A stretch of 64,000 bases of DNA. Source: Luteibaculum sp964627445 (GTDB lineage: Bacteria > Bacteroidota > Bacteroidia > Flavobacteriales_D > Luteibaculaceae). The notes under the pieces were generated by a model that worked only from the letters and a program-made list of their open reading frames with translations, searched no databases and was not told the origin of the DNA. The position numbers and the translations under genes were made by a program. The DNA is taken from the NCBI GenBank assembly GCA_964627445.1, contig CAZVJF010000009.1, positions 1-64,000 of the forward strand, in the 5' to 3' direction. Of this stretch, positions 44,401 to 53,375 are shown piece by piece (position 1 is the stretch's first letter; each line of letters opens with the position of its first letter).

Positions 44401-47400
44401 AAATTAAACCGTTACCATAGCGCCACAAAAATTCTGTAGCTCCAAAACTGTTGTTAGCAAGCACTACCGTACTAGGCGAACAGGTGTTATTTTGAGTGGC
44501 ATTGAATGCAGCATTGGGTTTTGGATACACGGTTACCTCCTGCACAATATCCTGACTACAACCCTGGGCGTTTACCGCGGTAAATGTGACCTCGTAGGTT
44601 ATTAAATCTGCCGTGTTGTTAACCCAAGTTTTAGCAACCGTATCTGCGTCAGAAGAGGTTCCATCGCCAAAATCCCATCTTTGCGTTTGGCCACCACTTC
44701 CTGCCGCCTCGGCATGCAACGGGGTACATCCATCTGCAATGGGTGCTGCTTGCGCCTGCACTCCGGGTAAGATGTCGATATTGGCAAAGGCCGTATCTCT
44801 ACACCCAAAGGAACTTATTGCCTCGAGGCTAATTACGTAACTTTCGGTACCGGTGCTGTTATTGAAGTAGGTGTATTCGTGCACTGCGTCACCGCGCTCT
44901 ACGATAACTCCATTGCCGTAACGCCAAATATAACTTTCACCTCCGGTAGAGTTATTCCTAAATTGTACGGTTAAAGGAGCACAGCCTTCAGATGCACTCG
45001 ACTGGAATGTGGCTTGAGGCTTTGGGTGTATGGTAACCACCTGATCGAGATTGGTTACGCATCCATCGGCATCGGTGACGGTAAGAATCACATCATATTC
45101 CTGCGGAACGTCCGTATCATTCTCATACATGTTTACCACGGTCTGCCCACTAGCCGTAGCTCCATCGCCAAAATCCCATTCATAGCTTACGCCACCATCG
45201 TCTGCCTGAAACACAATTTCGGCTGGAGTACAGGCCTCCTCGGGCACCCCTTCAAAATCTATATTGGTCGTGGGCTTGATAGTAATGAACTGTTCCGCAA
45301 AATCCACGCAGCCCTCCTTATTCTCGACTCTAAGTTGTACCGTAAAGGTCTGGTTGAAATCGGTGTTATTCACATAATCATGAGAAGGGTTGGCTTGGGT
45401 TGACACACTCCCATCACCGAAATTCCACTGATAATTTACAGCGTTTGCGCTTAAAGCCGTAAAACCTACGGTAACATGCGTACAATTGTTAATAACGGTA
45501 AAATCAAAAGCTGCATTTATTTCTGGTAGAACACGCACGCTTTCGTAGGCGGTATCTGCGCAACCCAAATTGTTTCGGGCTATTTGACTCACCATGCGTA
45601 CTACCTCACCTGAACCCGTGTTTTGAAAAACATGATTAGGATCCGAATTTGTAGAATCTAGGGTGCCGTCATCAAAATTCCACACCAACTCCTCTGCACC
45701 AAAGCTTATATCCCTGAAGCCTACCTCAAGCGGCGCACAGCCCCGATCTGGATTAACCTCAAAGGCTGCACGTGGCCTAGATTTTACACCTATATTTTTC
45801 CGCACCCCTCCTTGACAATTCGCTGTAATAACCTCCAGACTTATACTCCGGCTACCTGGCCCAGTGTACAGGTGTTCTACATTTTTTCCTGTTGCCGTAT
45901 TGCCATCGCCAAAATCCCAATTCCATGATACCACCGGGTCTGCCGGATCTTTAGTTACCGATCCCGTCAACTGTATCGTTTCTCCTAAGCAAATGTCTTC
46001 CACTTCAAAATCTGGAATAGGCTCGGTAAACACATTAATCTCTCTGCTAAAAGTAGAGGCGCAACCGCGGGCATTCTCAGTAGTTAAGCTTACGGTATAG
46101 GTCCCTGCTTGGGTGTAGGTTTGGCTAGGAGGATTGGTAGCAGAAGAAGTGTTGCCGTTATCAAAGTCCCAGCTGTAATTGACTGCGTTGCTGCTGTTGT
46201 TGGTAAACGAAACATCCACGCTACCACAAGACCGGTCTATGGTGACATCAAAGTTAGGGTCGGAATTGGGTACTACGGTTACTGGCAAGTAAAACGTGTC
46301 TTTGCACGCTGGGGAACTATTGCTGATATCAATAGCAAAACCTACCTGATAGGTACCTGGGTTGTTGTAGCTAAACTGCTCTGTATTGCCGCCAAAATTC
46401 CGCCAATTTCCTGTACCCTTATTGTAGCGAAAGCGGTTGGCTGGAGCTCCGGTAAGCTTAGTCATGGTAACCCGCTCCCCCACACAAACCGTGTTTTTAT
46501 CTAGACTGAAAAGAGCTTCAGGCTCATCGATGATGGTAATTTCCGTGCTGGTTTCCGTAATTCCGCAGAAATTTTCCACTTGCAAGGTAACCTCATACGT
46601 ACCCGTTGCTGGATACGCTATAGTTCTTGCGGGGCTGGGTGGCCACGGACGCCAGTCGATGATAGAATCTTGTCCAGGACCAAAATAATCGTGAAAAATC
46701 CAGCGCTCGTAGCGTTGAAAGGTATTCCCCTCCTCGGGCTCCGCGCAGTTCATCTCAGAAATATTACGAAACGTAACCTGGTTATCAGGCCAACATAATA
46801 AAGTAGGCGCTGCCAGTATACCTGGCTGGTCTAGGTCCCAAATTTGCACAGGCTCAAAGGTGGCCTCACTGGGACGGGTAGAACACTCGTTTTGGGCAAT
46901 TAGTGTTACCCGTGTGTCACAATCCACCGTACCGCGCTGATATTCGTGCGATACGGTCTCGCCCGCATTGTTAAAATCCAAGGTTCCCGTGGTACTACCA
47001 TCTCCAAAAAACCACTGGTAGGTAGTGGTTTGCGAATTCCCTGTAGAGTTATTCAAAAACTCGATACTACCAGGAGCACAGGTTTGCGTAACCCCGCTTG
47101 GAGGGACCTCGATGGAGGCTTTAACAGGACGTTCCTTCACATACCTCCCGGTAATGGTACATCCGTTTGCCGTGATGGTAATGTCAAAAACACCATCGCC
47201 TGCTGGATAATCGTGCGACTCTAGTTCACCCGCTGCTAAATCACTGCCTGAGGTGGTGGTTCCATCGCCCCAATCTATCGTGTAAGGACCTACCAAATCT
47301 TGGTCGGATTGTATACTTAGGGTGGAAGCCGAAACATCGCAAAACTTCCAGAGGGGATTATTGCTCAACTCGCCTTGAGTATCAAAGAACTGCGGACACT

Positions 47401-47458
47401 GCGAGAATGCAGGCCATGACGCAACACACAGGATGAGTACAAAGATTCGGTTTAACAT
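41450..47458 (-). CDS. giant multi-PKD secreted protein, T9SS type B (gliding-motility-associated C-terminus)
   Basis: 2002 residues. Signal peptide to about residue 19 (ASWPAFSQ). At least 20 PKD-type modules follow, each recognised by a W.FGDG or W.YGNG core and a following H.Y.. strand, with one or two cysteines per module. The end, from about residue 1905 (IELPNAFTPNPNGPTGG and FTRWGEKIFES), is the CHU_C/gliding-motility-associated type B sorting domain ending DVTLLR. Such proteins are surface adhesins or filaments. The next gene, 14 nt downstream, is PorP/SprF, the usual partner of type B cargo. Confidence 0.9.
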   Translation of the reverse strand: MLNRIFVLILCVASWPAFSQCPQFFDTQGELSNNPLWKFCDVSASTLSIQSDQDLVGPYTIDWGDGTTTSGSDLAAGELESHDYPAGDGVFDITITANGCTITGRYVKERPVKASIEVPPSGVTQTCAPGSIEFLNNSTGNSQTTTYQWFFGDGSTTGTLDFNNAGETVSHEYQRGTVDCDTRVTLIAQNECSTRPSEATFEPVQIWDLDQPGILAAPTLLCWPDNQVTFRNISEMNCAEPEEGNTFQRYERWIFHDYFGPGQDSIIDWRPWPPSPARTIAYPATGTYEVTLQVENFCGITETSTEITIIDEPEALFSLDKNTVCVGERVTMTKLTGAPANRFRYNKGTGNWRNFGGNTEQFSYNNPGTYQVGFAIDISNSSPACKDTFYLPVTVVPNSDPNFDVTIDRSCGSVDVSFTNNSSNAVNYSWDFDNGNTSSATNPPSQTYTQAGTYTVSLTTENARGCASTFSREINVFTEPIPDFEVEDICLGETIQLTGSVTKDPADPVVSWNWDFGDGNTATGKNVEHLYTGPGSRSISLEVITANCQGGVRKNIGVKSRPRAAFEVNPDRGCAPLEVGFRDISFGAEELVWNFDDGTLDSTNSDPNHVFQNTGSGEVVRMVSQIARNNLGCADTAYESVRVLPEINAAFDFTVINNCTHVTVGFTALSANAVNYQWNFGDGSVSTQANPSHDYVNNTDFNQTFTVQLRVENKEGCVDFAEQFITIKPTTNIDFEGVPEEACTPAEIVFQADDGGVSYEWDFGDGATASGQTVVNMYENDTDVPQEYDVILTVTDADGCVTNLDQVVTIHPKPQATFQSSASEGCAPLTVQFRNNSTGGESYIWRYGNGVIVERGDAVHEYTYFNNSTGTESYVISLEAISSFGCRDTAFANIDILPGVQAQAAPIADGCTPLHAEAAGSGGQTQRWDFGDGTSSDADTVAKTWVNNTADLITYEVTFTAVNAQGCSQDIVQEVTVYPKPNAAFNATQNNTCSPSTVVLANNSFGATEFLWRYGNGLISDTDDQTHEYTYINVTDTVETYDLSLRATSSFGCSDTAREEIVVSPDINPSIVGVGEGCTPLQLFLRGNGGESYTWDFGDGSSASGQEVTHVFRNNTNITQTYTVSLQASNAFGCQKTVTQEVTVYPKPQSRFEADQYSACAPLEVTLRNQSEGAANYVWKYGDGVVSGTAAEFHPYAFENETNVNQEYRTTLEVISDLGCRDTSERLFTVFPNIDPPITGAVGGCTPYEVSVSSEGAQSYSWDFGNGQSGSGATASATLLHQGGNNPTNYTITLTAESENGCLATKTTQVPVFPNPDASFTVSDNSGCPSLDVTFTPTPSAYESYLWDFQPGARVEENTAVPVSFSYTNNQSGVQTYTPSLVVTNDFGCRDTQTTNIDVFPNVLADVAFNGTGCSPLTVKFFNTTSGAQSYAWDFGAFGTSTNVTPTVTFTHNQSSVTTIPFQMVATSSFGCTDVVEDEVTLLPKPSAGFTVDQTQGCQPLEVQFTNTSTDATEYNWQYGFGENDNESANTFTRTFTNFNTTPQQRDVLLIATNSVGCSDSISQNITVYPEVKANFASLSDGCSPLNQQVENLSTGEQNIQWFFGNGAQSTSNNFSGTFLNSSGTDREDSVMLVATNVYGCTDTLVRNFTVFANPDAQFNATPGNQKFPNATVNLNNTTAGADWKYTWYFGDGSDPQEGAVQQYSYDTWGSYEVALVAAGSRCKDSTTQLVVINPPAPTADFTGGGVGCTPYTVTFTDASEFATSYQWLFGDGGGAPGTDPTYTYTQPGTYTVTLRVMGPDGTFDDHVVPNAVEVYQSANAFFTMRNAQVFETADPVEFINLSEDATEYIWDFGDGNLSSEFEPSHFYEAPGDYLVSLIADNAFGCADTFLLPNAVEVLRGGLIELPNAFTPNPNGPTGGRYDPQSLENNVFYPFTKNVAEYRMEIFTRWGEKIFESTDVSIGWDGYSDGELCQQEVYVYKVSAVFENGEVFEDVGDVTLLR
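43655..45195 (-). repeat. higher-order repeat of about 500 bp in the PKD protein
   Basis: PKD cores of form WDFGDG recur near 45180, 44675, 44175 and 43670, and alternate with WRYGNG/WKYGDG cores near 44925, 44420 and 43920. The paired modules give a period of about 167 codons. Within each period phrases such as VTVYPKP and SSFGCRDTA recur at fixed places. Confidence 0.7.
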
Positions 47459-47531
47459 AAGGTAACTCCTACAAGGTTGACGTACGGTCAGTCCTTCTAG
47501 TTGCTATCTAAAGTAGAGGAATTCTGTTGAA

Positions 47532-48023
47532 TCATCTAATTTTTGCTCCAGCTATTTTTTTTAGCATTCTTCCTACAATAGGGCAAGTATCTAAGTTGGC
47601 ACTTGCTTCCTGCACATATTGATGAAACTGGGGATCATCTGTGTGTGGATATTCAGCACAAGACTGGGGCCTAACCTCGTAAATAGCACAAGTATTATCC
47701 GTATTTAAAAAAACACAGGGTGTTTTGTTCAACACCATATCGCCATCTTCATCAAAAGCTACATGCTTCTTTACGAAAGCTGCGCGCGAGAGTTTTAGAT
47801 AAGCTGAAATACGATCCAAGTCATCATCATTAAGTAATGCGGGCAGTGTTTTACAGCAATTGGCGCACTGCAAGCAGTCTACCTCTTGGGTTACTTCTTG
47901 GTGCATTTGGAGCTGCGACTGTCGTGATAATCTCGATGAATCGCTACCTATTTCCTTCAGCGCTTCTACGAGAACTTCCTTATTTTTTTGTTGCTCTAAA
48001 ATCTCCGAAGTATACTTTCCCAT
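47532..48023 (-). CDS. YkgJ-family cysteine cluster protein
   Basis: 163 residues without a signal peptide. The cysteine-rich core DCLQCANCCKTLPALL is followed by CVFLNTDNTCAIYEVRPQSC and EYPHTD, the pattern of the YkgJ / zinc- or iron-chelating domain (UPF0153). A helical N-terminus (residues 1-45) precedes it. The physiological role is unknown. It is a single gene in divergent orientation to the histidine kinase gene 120 nt away. Confidence 0.88.
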   Translation of the reverse strand: MGKYTSEILEQQKNKEVLVEALKEIGSDSSRLSRQSQLQMHQEVTQEVDCLQCANCCKTLPALLNDDDLDRISAYLKLSRAAFVKKHVAFDEDGDMVLNKTPCVFLNTDNTCAIYEVRPQSCAEYPHTDDPQFHQYVQEASANLDTCPIVGRMLKKIAGAKIR

Positions 48024-48138
48024 CGCACATCCAATTTTGCAGATTAGACCATCCCGATATTACTACCATTCATCACCCCTTTGTAGGCACTGCACCAATA
48101 GAATAAGGTCCTAGCAAGCAATGTAGTAATTTGGATCG

Positions 48139-49716
48139 TTGAGAAGAAAAAATACATATTCTAAGGTGAACGCAAGCACGACCAAAGCGGCAGCGATTCT
48201 AGCAAGTGATGTTTCACACTTTACCATACAGCCCTTGGCTGAAAATACGGTGGAGCACGAGATGATTACCAATCCTGTATTGGAACTGCTGGGAACCCAA
48301 TACGAGGCAGGAAGCTTTATTATAGACCGAGATAACCAACAAATACTGTGGGGTCCACAACTGGAAGAGTTCTTTGGATGGGATACAAACTCCCTATCTA
48401 CTCTGAACGATTGGAGCAAACAGCTACACTCTGAGGAGTACAGCTTCATTGATTTTTTAGACTTATACGAGCTTCACGGTGGACGCAACCACGCAACGTT
48501 CTCTACGCAAGATGCACTATCGAAACGCTATTTCTCCATTAGCCTTTCCAGGCTAGAAAATACGCACCAAACCGTAGTGCTTGTTCAAGATGTGTCGCAC
48601 AAATTTGAGCTAGAAGAACGCAGTTTAGAACAACTTCAAACGCTCAAAGCCATTTTTAAAACCAGCGGCACCGCACTGGCCTTGCTGGATAACCGTGGGC
48701 GGTTCTTGCAGATAAACCCCGCTATGGAGACCCTTCTGGGCTATGGCCAAACGGCCATGTACAAGCAAAGCTTCAAAACTTTTACCCATCCCGAAGACAT
48801 TGCTATTGGTCTAGAAGCTCTGGCAAAATTGGCCAATAATGAAGTCTCTCAGGTGGTACTAGAGAAACGCTATATCCACAAAAACGGAGAACCTATTTAC
48901 GTTCAAGTGATTGCCAACACCATCCTAGATAAAGAGGGTAACACCAAATATTTGTTGTCGCAACTACGAGACATTACCGATGCTAAAAAGAAAGATCTAG
49001 CCCAAGAAGAAAGCGCTCGAAAAATGCAGCAAACCATTAGCAAACTGCAGATTAAAAATAACCAACTTAAGGATTTTGGGAATTTAGTCTCTCATAATTT
49101 AAGAACGCCAGCTGGCAATCTAAAAATGATCTGCGAATTGTTGCAAAACAGCAATACTGACGAAGAAAGACAGGAATGGCTAAAAGCCCTAGAAACATCA
49201 ACAGAAGAACTTTTGGGCACTTTAGATGAGTTAGTAGAACTGGTTCGCTATACGGATGAAGCCAACCTGCAACCCGAAAAAATCTACTTACAGGAAATCT
49301 TGGGCAAAACCTTGAGTGAGCATAAAATGCGTATCAAAGAGATAGACCCCATTATCACCAGTGATTTTACGGCAGCCAGCTTTGTGCATTATCCCAAAGT
49401 ATATCTTCAATCTATTTTTTCTAATCTTATTAGCAATTCGTTTAAGTACCGAGACGAAAACAGAAGGTTAAAAATAACGGTAACCAGTCTTGTTCAACAC
49501 AGTAAAACCATTTTAAAATTTACGGACAACGGTATAGGCATCGATTTAGAGAAGTACGGTGATCGATTGTTTAAGTTAAACCAAACCTTTAGTGATCGGG
49601 AAGACAGCAAGGGCTTTGGCCTGTACATGGTTCACCGGCAATTGCAAGTTATGGGTGGAAATATAGAATGCCACAGTGTACCAGATGCCGGCACCACATT
49701 TACCGTTACCCTATAG
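48139..49716 (+). CDS. PAS-domain sensor histidine kinase
   Basis: 525 residues if the TTG at 48139 is used; GTG at 48166 or ATG at 48262 are alternatives and the ATG still keeps all domains. There is no membrane segment, so the kinase is cytosolic. Two PAS domains (about residues 45-150 and 165-290) precede the dimerisation domain with phospho-acceptor His319 in LVSHNLRTP. The ATPase domain shows SNLISNSFKY (N box), FTDNGIGID (G1) and SKGFGLYMVH (G2). No response regulator gene adjoins it; the nearest is 8 kb away. Confidence 0.88.
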   Translation: MRRKNTYSKVNASTTKAAAILASDVSHFTIQPLAENTVEHEMITNPVLELLGTQYEAGSFIIDRDNQQILWGPQLEEFFGWDTNSLSTLNDWSKQLHSEEYSFIDFLDLYELHGGRNHATFSTQDALSKRYFSISLSRLENTHQTVVLVQDVSHKFELEERSLEQLQTLKAIFKTSGTALALLDNRGRFLQINPAMETLLGYGQTAMYKQSFKTFTHPEDIAIGLEALAKLANNEVSQVVLEKRYIHKNGEPIYVQVIANTILDKEGNTKYLLSQLRDITDAKKKDLAQEESARKMQQTISKLQIKNNQLKDFGNLVSHNLRTPAGNLKMICELLQNSNTDEERQEWLKALETSTEELLGTLDELVELVRYTDEANLQPEKIYLQEILGKTLSEHKMRIKEIDPIITSDFTAASFVHYPKVYLQSIFSNLISNSFKYRDENRRLKITVTSLVQHSKTILKFTDNGIGIDLEKYGDRLFKLNQTFSDREDSKGFGLYMVHRQLQVMGGNIECHSVPDAGTTFTVTL

Positions 49717-49749
49717 CAGTGCTTTTAACATAGCTGCTATATTGGTAGC

Positions 49750-52700
49750 ATGAAACGTTTTCAGGTTTTTAATGCCTCCGCAGGTTCTGGAAAAACATAC
49801 ACCCTTGTTTTAGAGTACCTATCTATATGCTTAACCAAGCTTCACCAAAGTCCGGCTGGTTTTAAACACATCCTTGCCATTACCTTTACTAAAGCTGCCG
49901 CCAAGGAAATGCGTGAGCGCGCACTCCATTTTCTAAACCAGCTTTCGCAAGGCCCCGAAGCCGGCAAGAGCAACCAAAATCTCTTCAGCTCCTTTAGAGA
50001 CAGGACTAACCTGAGCGATAACGAATTGCAGCAACGTGCAGTAAAGTTATTGCAGGACATGCTCCACAATTACGGTTTGATCGGTTTTAGTACCATTGAT
50101 GCCTTTACAACGCGATTGGCCAAACCTTTTTCTGAAGCACTGGGCTTTGCACCCAATTACGAGGTTAGCCTGGATGTGGAGGCCACTCTAGAAACTGTGG
50201 TAGAACGCGTTTTAGCCCAAATTCCCGAAGACCCTAGCTTGCAATACATCATAGATCAGTGGATTGAAAGCCAAATTGCGCAAGAACAAAAAACCAACAA
50301 CCTCAAAAAGAACCTGATAGCGCTAGCCAAAGAAGTTATCGAGGTGAAAAATGCCTTTTACATTAAAAAACTGCTGCAAGCCGATGGCCTAAATAAAGCA
50401 TCCGCATGGCTAAAAAAACTGCAGCATCAAAACCAACAATGCCTGGAGGAAGGTGTGGCAGCAGCCCAAATCTTCCAGAAATTCTTGAAGGAGCAAGGAA
50501 TAGAAGAAGGCCACTTGGTGCAAAAATCTAATAACAAAATCGGACAAAGGGCACAGTGGGCTGAGGAAAAAGAGTTGGAAAAAATAAGCTTTACCAACAC
50601 CTTGCTTAAAAAGCTAGATCCCGAAAACCCCGTATTTGCGAAAGGATCACCTCATGGAGAAGCCGAAGAAAACGCATTTAGAGTAGCCCTGTCCCAATGG
50701 GTTTCAAAAACGAAAGCCTTGCAAGGCCAGCTTGCCGTGAATAAGGCAATGCTGGACCATTTGGTGTTACTGCAACTTGCAGCTCGCCTAGAAAGCGAAT
50801 TGCAGTCTTACAGTAAGGCGCATCAAGTGGTTTTATTAGACCAAATCAACAAGCAAATTGAATCGGTATTAGCGGATAACCCAATGGCTTTTATTTATGA
50901 GCGTTTGGGTGTTCGATATCGCTACTTTTTAATTGATGAATTTCAGGATACCAGCGTCTTGCAATGGCAAAATATGCTGCCTTTGGTTGCCGAGGTTTTA
51001 AGCCAGCCAGAAGGCGAGATTATATTGGTGGGCGATGCCAAGCAGGCCATTTACAGCTGGCGGGGCGGAGAAATGGCGCAAATAGTAAACTTCCCCGAAA
51101 TAAAACCAGACCCATACCCTAGCAAGAACGCGGACATTGCCCGGATCCTAAAACTAGAGCACCAATCCAAACCGCTAGATACCAACTACCGCAGCGCACG
51201 CGAAATTGTAGCCTATACCAATGCCTTCCTTACCTGGGCAGCAAAGTTCCTTCCCAATCCATACGACAACTATTACGAACAAGGACAGCAAAAACCCAAT
51301 AAAAGCAACGCAGGCCGCCTTGAAGTTCATTTCACAGAAACTTCAAATGAAGAAGAACCCAACGATGACGCGTTAAAACCCGAGGAGAAATTCTTATTAG
51401 CTTCAATTGAAAAAGCGCTTGATCATGGCGTGCTCGAGGCAGACATTCACATCTTGGTGCGCAACAACAAAGATATTACCGAAATTTCGAATCTGTTGGA
51501 GACTAACGGCTTCACTTGCCAATCTGAACGTAGCGACAGCCTTTTGGCGGCAGCTCAGATAAAACCCATGGTAACTGCTCTCGATTATTTTCTACTTCCC
51601 GAAAAGGAAGCATACGCGGCCTTGCTATTGAGTCAGCTTCAAAACTGGAATCCAACCCACTTTGCACTCTCCGATACCTGGCCACGCTATTTCAGCATAG
51701 AAAACAAAAGGGCACAGTTACAGCAGCGCGAATGGGAGAATTTCTTACAAAGCCATGAGAAATTTAAAACCAGCTCCATCTACGCGTGGATGCTAGGGCT
51801 AGCAGAACTCTTTAAAATACCCTTAAAAGATAGGCTGCTACAACAGTTCTTAACCTACTGCCTTGATTTCCAGCAAAAACATGGTAGTTGGTTTGCCCAA
51901 TTTAGAAACCACTTAAAGGAACAGGAGAAAGAACTTAACATTTCCAGTGAAGCAGGAAACGCCATTCGCATTAGCACGGTGCACAAAGCAAAAGGCCTCA
52001 GTTTGCACACCGTTATAATACCTAACCTAAGCTGGCACAAAACAACATCCGATATTTTTTGGACGGAAACACCCAGCGAGGCCTCTTTTGCCGAAGATTT
52101 CCCTACCATGCTTCTCAGTCTCAATAAGTCGAAGAAAGAGCTGCCCATTTTTGAGACTATCGGGGAAGCCCAAGATTTAAGCCAGCTGCTTGATACGCTA
52201 AATCTTTATTACGTGGCTTTTACCCGGGCAGCGCAAAATTTAATTGTACGCAGCCCCAACCTGAGTGGCACAGCCAAAAAAACGGGCATAGACCCAAACA
52301 ACGCAACCCATATTCTTACCCAGTGGCTTCACCAAAGCTACAACCCCACAAATGCCAGTGAACATGTTGCCATTTCGGGTTCCTGGGAGGCCTCAGAAAA
52401 GGCTACCCAGAATACTACAGAAAACCTATCGGCTCCCCAGGTAATTTATGATTTACCCCTAGCTCCAGAACAGCAAAAAGAAGAAGCCTTGCGCGGTGCC
52501 GCCCTGCACTTTTGCTTTGCACAGTTCTCATCCAACCTAAATTTACACGCGTGGAAAACAGTTTGCATAAACAAAAACCCCACTGCGTTTCCGCTAAACG
52601 ACACCCTACTCGACAATTTATATGAACAACTACAGGCATGGTCGCAAGAACTTTGGCCACAAGGCACGCACACCACGTGGATAGAGCGCGAGTTTGTTTT

Positions 52701-52908
52701 TGAAGGCGAAGTAATTCGCCCCGACCGAGTAGACGTGGCCGAGGGAAAAGTTGTAGTAAGCGATTTAAAAACCGGAAAACCCGAATCAGCGCACGAAAAA
52801 CAAATCAAAATGTATCTTCGTTGCCTGGAAAGCCTAACCCAGCTACCAGCTACGGGGGCTTTATTATATTCGGATACTAACCAAGCTACTGTAATCCATG
52901 GAAGTTAA
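49750..52908 (+). CDS. AddA/RecB-like UvrD helicase-nuclease
   Basis: 1052 residues. N-terminal Walker A at residues 8-16 (NASAGSGKT, Lys15). The superfamily 1 motifs follow: ILAITFTKAAAKEMRER, LIDEFQDTS near residue 396, and ILVGDAKQAIYSWRGG. Motif IV-VI include LDTNYRSAREIV and STVHKAKGLSLH, then YYVAFTRAAQNL. The C-terminus has the PD-(D/E)XK nuclease signature RPDRVDVA...VVSDLKTGK (Asp near residue 1005) and a following Q.KMYL. It thus fits the AddA half of a double-strand-break end-processing enzyme. An AddB-like gene follows 2.4 kb later. Confidence 0.9.
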   Translation: MKRFQVFNASAGSGKTYTLVLEYLSICLTKLHQSPAGFKHILAITFTKAAAKEMRERALHFLNQLSQGPEAGKSNQNLFSSFRDRTNLSDNELQQRAVKLLQDMLHNYGLIGFSTIDAFTTRLAKPFSEALGFAPNYEVSLDVEATLETVVERVLAQIPEDPSLQYIIDQWIESQIAQEQKTNNLKKNLIALAKEVIEVKNAFYIKKLLQADGLNKASAWLKKLQHQNQQCLEEGVAAAQIFQKFLKEQGIEEGHLVQKSNNKIGQRAQWAEEKELEKISFTNTLLKKLDPENPVFAKGSPHGEAEENAFRVALSQWVSKTKALQGQLAVNKAMLDHLVLLQLAARLESELQSYSKAHQVVLLDQINKQIESVLADNPMAFIYERLGVRYRYFLIDEFQDTSVLQWQNMLPLVAEVLSQPEGEIILVGDAKQAIYSWRGGEMAQIVNFPEIKPDPYPSKNADIARILKLEHQSKPLDTNYRSAREIVAYTNAFLTWAAKFLPNPYDNYYEQGQQKPNKSNAGRLEVHFTETSNEEEPNDDALKPEEKFLLASIEKALDHGVLEADIHILVRNNKDITEISNLLETNGFTCQSERSDSLLAAAQIKPMVTALDYFLLPEKEAYAALLLSQLQNWNPTHFALSDTWPRYFSIENKRAQLQQREWENFLQSHEKFKTSSIYAWMLGLAELFKIPLKDRLLQQFLTYCLDFQQKHGSWFAQFRNHLKEQEKELNISSEAGNAIRISTVHKAKGLSLHTVIIPNLSWHKTTSDIFWTETPSEASFAEDFPTMLLSLNKSKKELPIFETIGEAQDLSQLLDTLNLYYVAFTRAAQNLIVRSPNLSGTAKKTGIDPNNATHILTQWLHQSYNPTNASEHVAISGSWEASEKATQNTTENLSAPQVIYDLPLAPEQQKEEALRGAALHFCFAQFSSNLNLHAWKTVCINKNPTAFPLNDTLLDNLYEQLQAWSQELWPQGTHTTWIEREFVFEGEVIRPDRVDVAEGKVVVSDLKTGKPESAHEKQIKMYLRCLESLTQLPATGALLYSDTNQATVIHGS

Positions 52909-53344
52909 GATTGTTCCTTTTAACGAACTAAGCCTACACGAGCTATACGAAATATTAAAGCTTCGTGCTCAGGTCTTTGTTTTAGAGCAAGAATGTATTT
53001 ACATAGACCCCGATGGACAAGACCCCAAAGCACTGCATTTAATGGCAGCAGAAGACGGCCGTCTCATTGGCACAGCACGTATTTTTGAACCTGGATCAAA
53101 ATATGAAGAAGCTTCTTTTGGAAGACTTACACTTACCGAAGAATACCGAGAGCGGGGCATTGCGCATGAGTTGGTGAGCGAAATCCATAGTTACATAAAA
53201 CACCACTTTGGGAACCACCCAATACGAATAGAGGCACAGGCTCATTTACGTGCATTCTACTCTAGGCACGGATATCAAGCTGAGGGCGCAGCGTATATTT
53301 TAGACGATATCGAGCACATCCAAATGGTACGCCCAGGCTACTAA
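52898..53344 (+). CDS. GNAT acetyltransferase, ElaA-like
   Basis: 148 residues. The family signature LYEILKLRAQVFVLEQECIY is followed by DGQDPKALHL, the acetyl-CoA-binding EEYRERGIAHELVSEI and the terminal AFYSRHGYQ. This matches ElaA-type N-acetyltransferases. The target is unknown. It overlaps the AddA-like gene by 11 bp. Confidence 0.88.
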   Translation: MEVKIVPFNELSLHELYEILKLRAQVFVLEQECIYIDPDGQDPKALHLMAAEDGRLIGTARIFEPGSKYEEASFGRLTLTEEYRERGIAHELVSEIHSYIKHHFGNHPIRIEAQAHLRAFYSRHGYQAEGAAYILDDIEHIQMVRPGY

Positions 53345-53375
53345 TTTTCAAATTCAACGCTTTTTCACAGTCCAC

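Noticed and set aside
49712..49741. TATAGCA/TGCTATA dyad between the kinase and AddA-like genes
   Set aside because: Only 7 bp, no T-run and partly inside the kinase stop region; not enough to call a terminator or operator.
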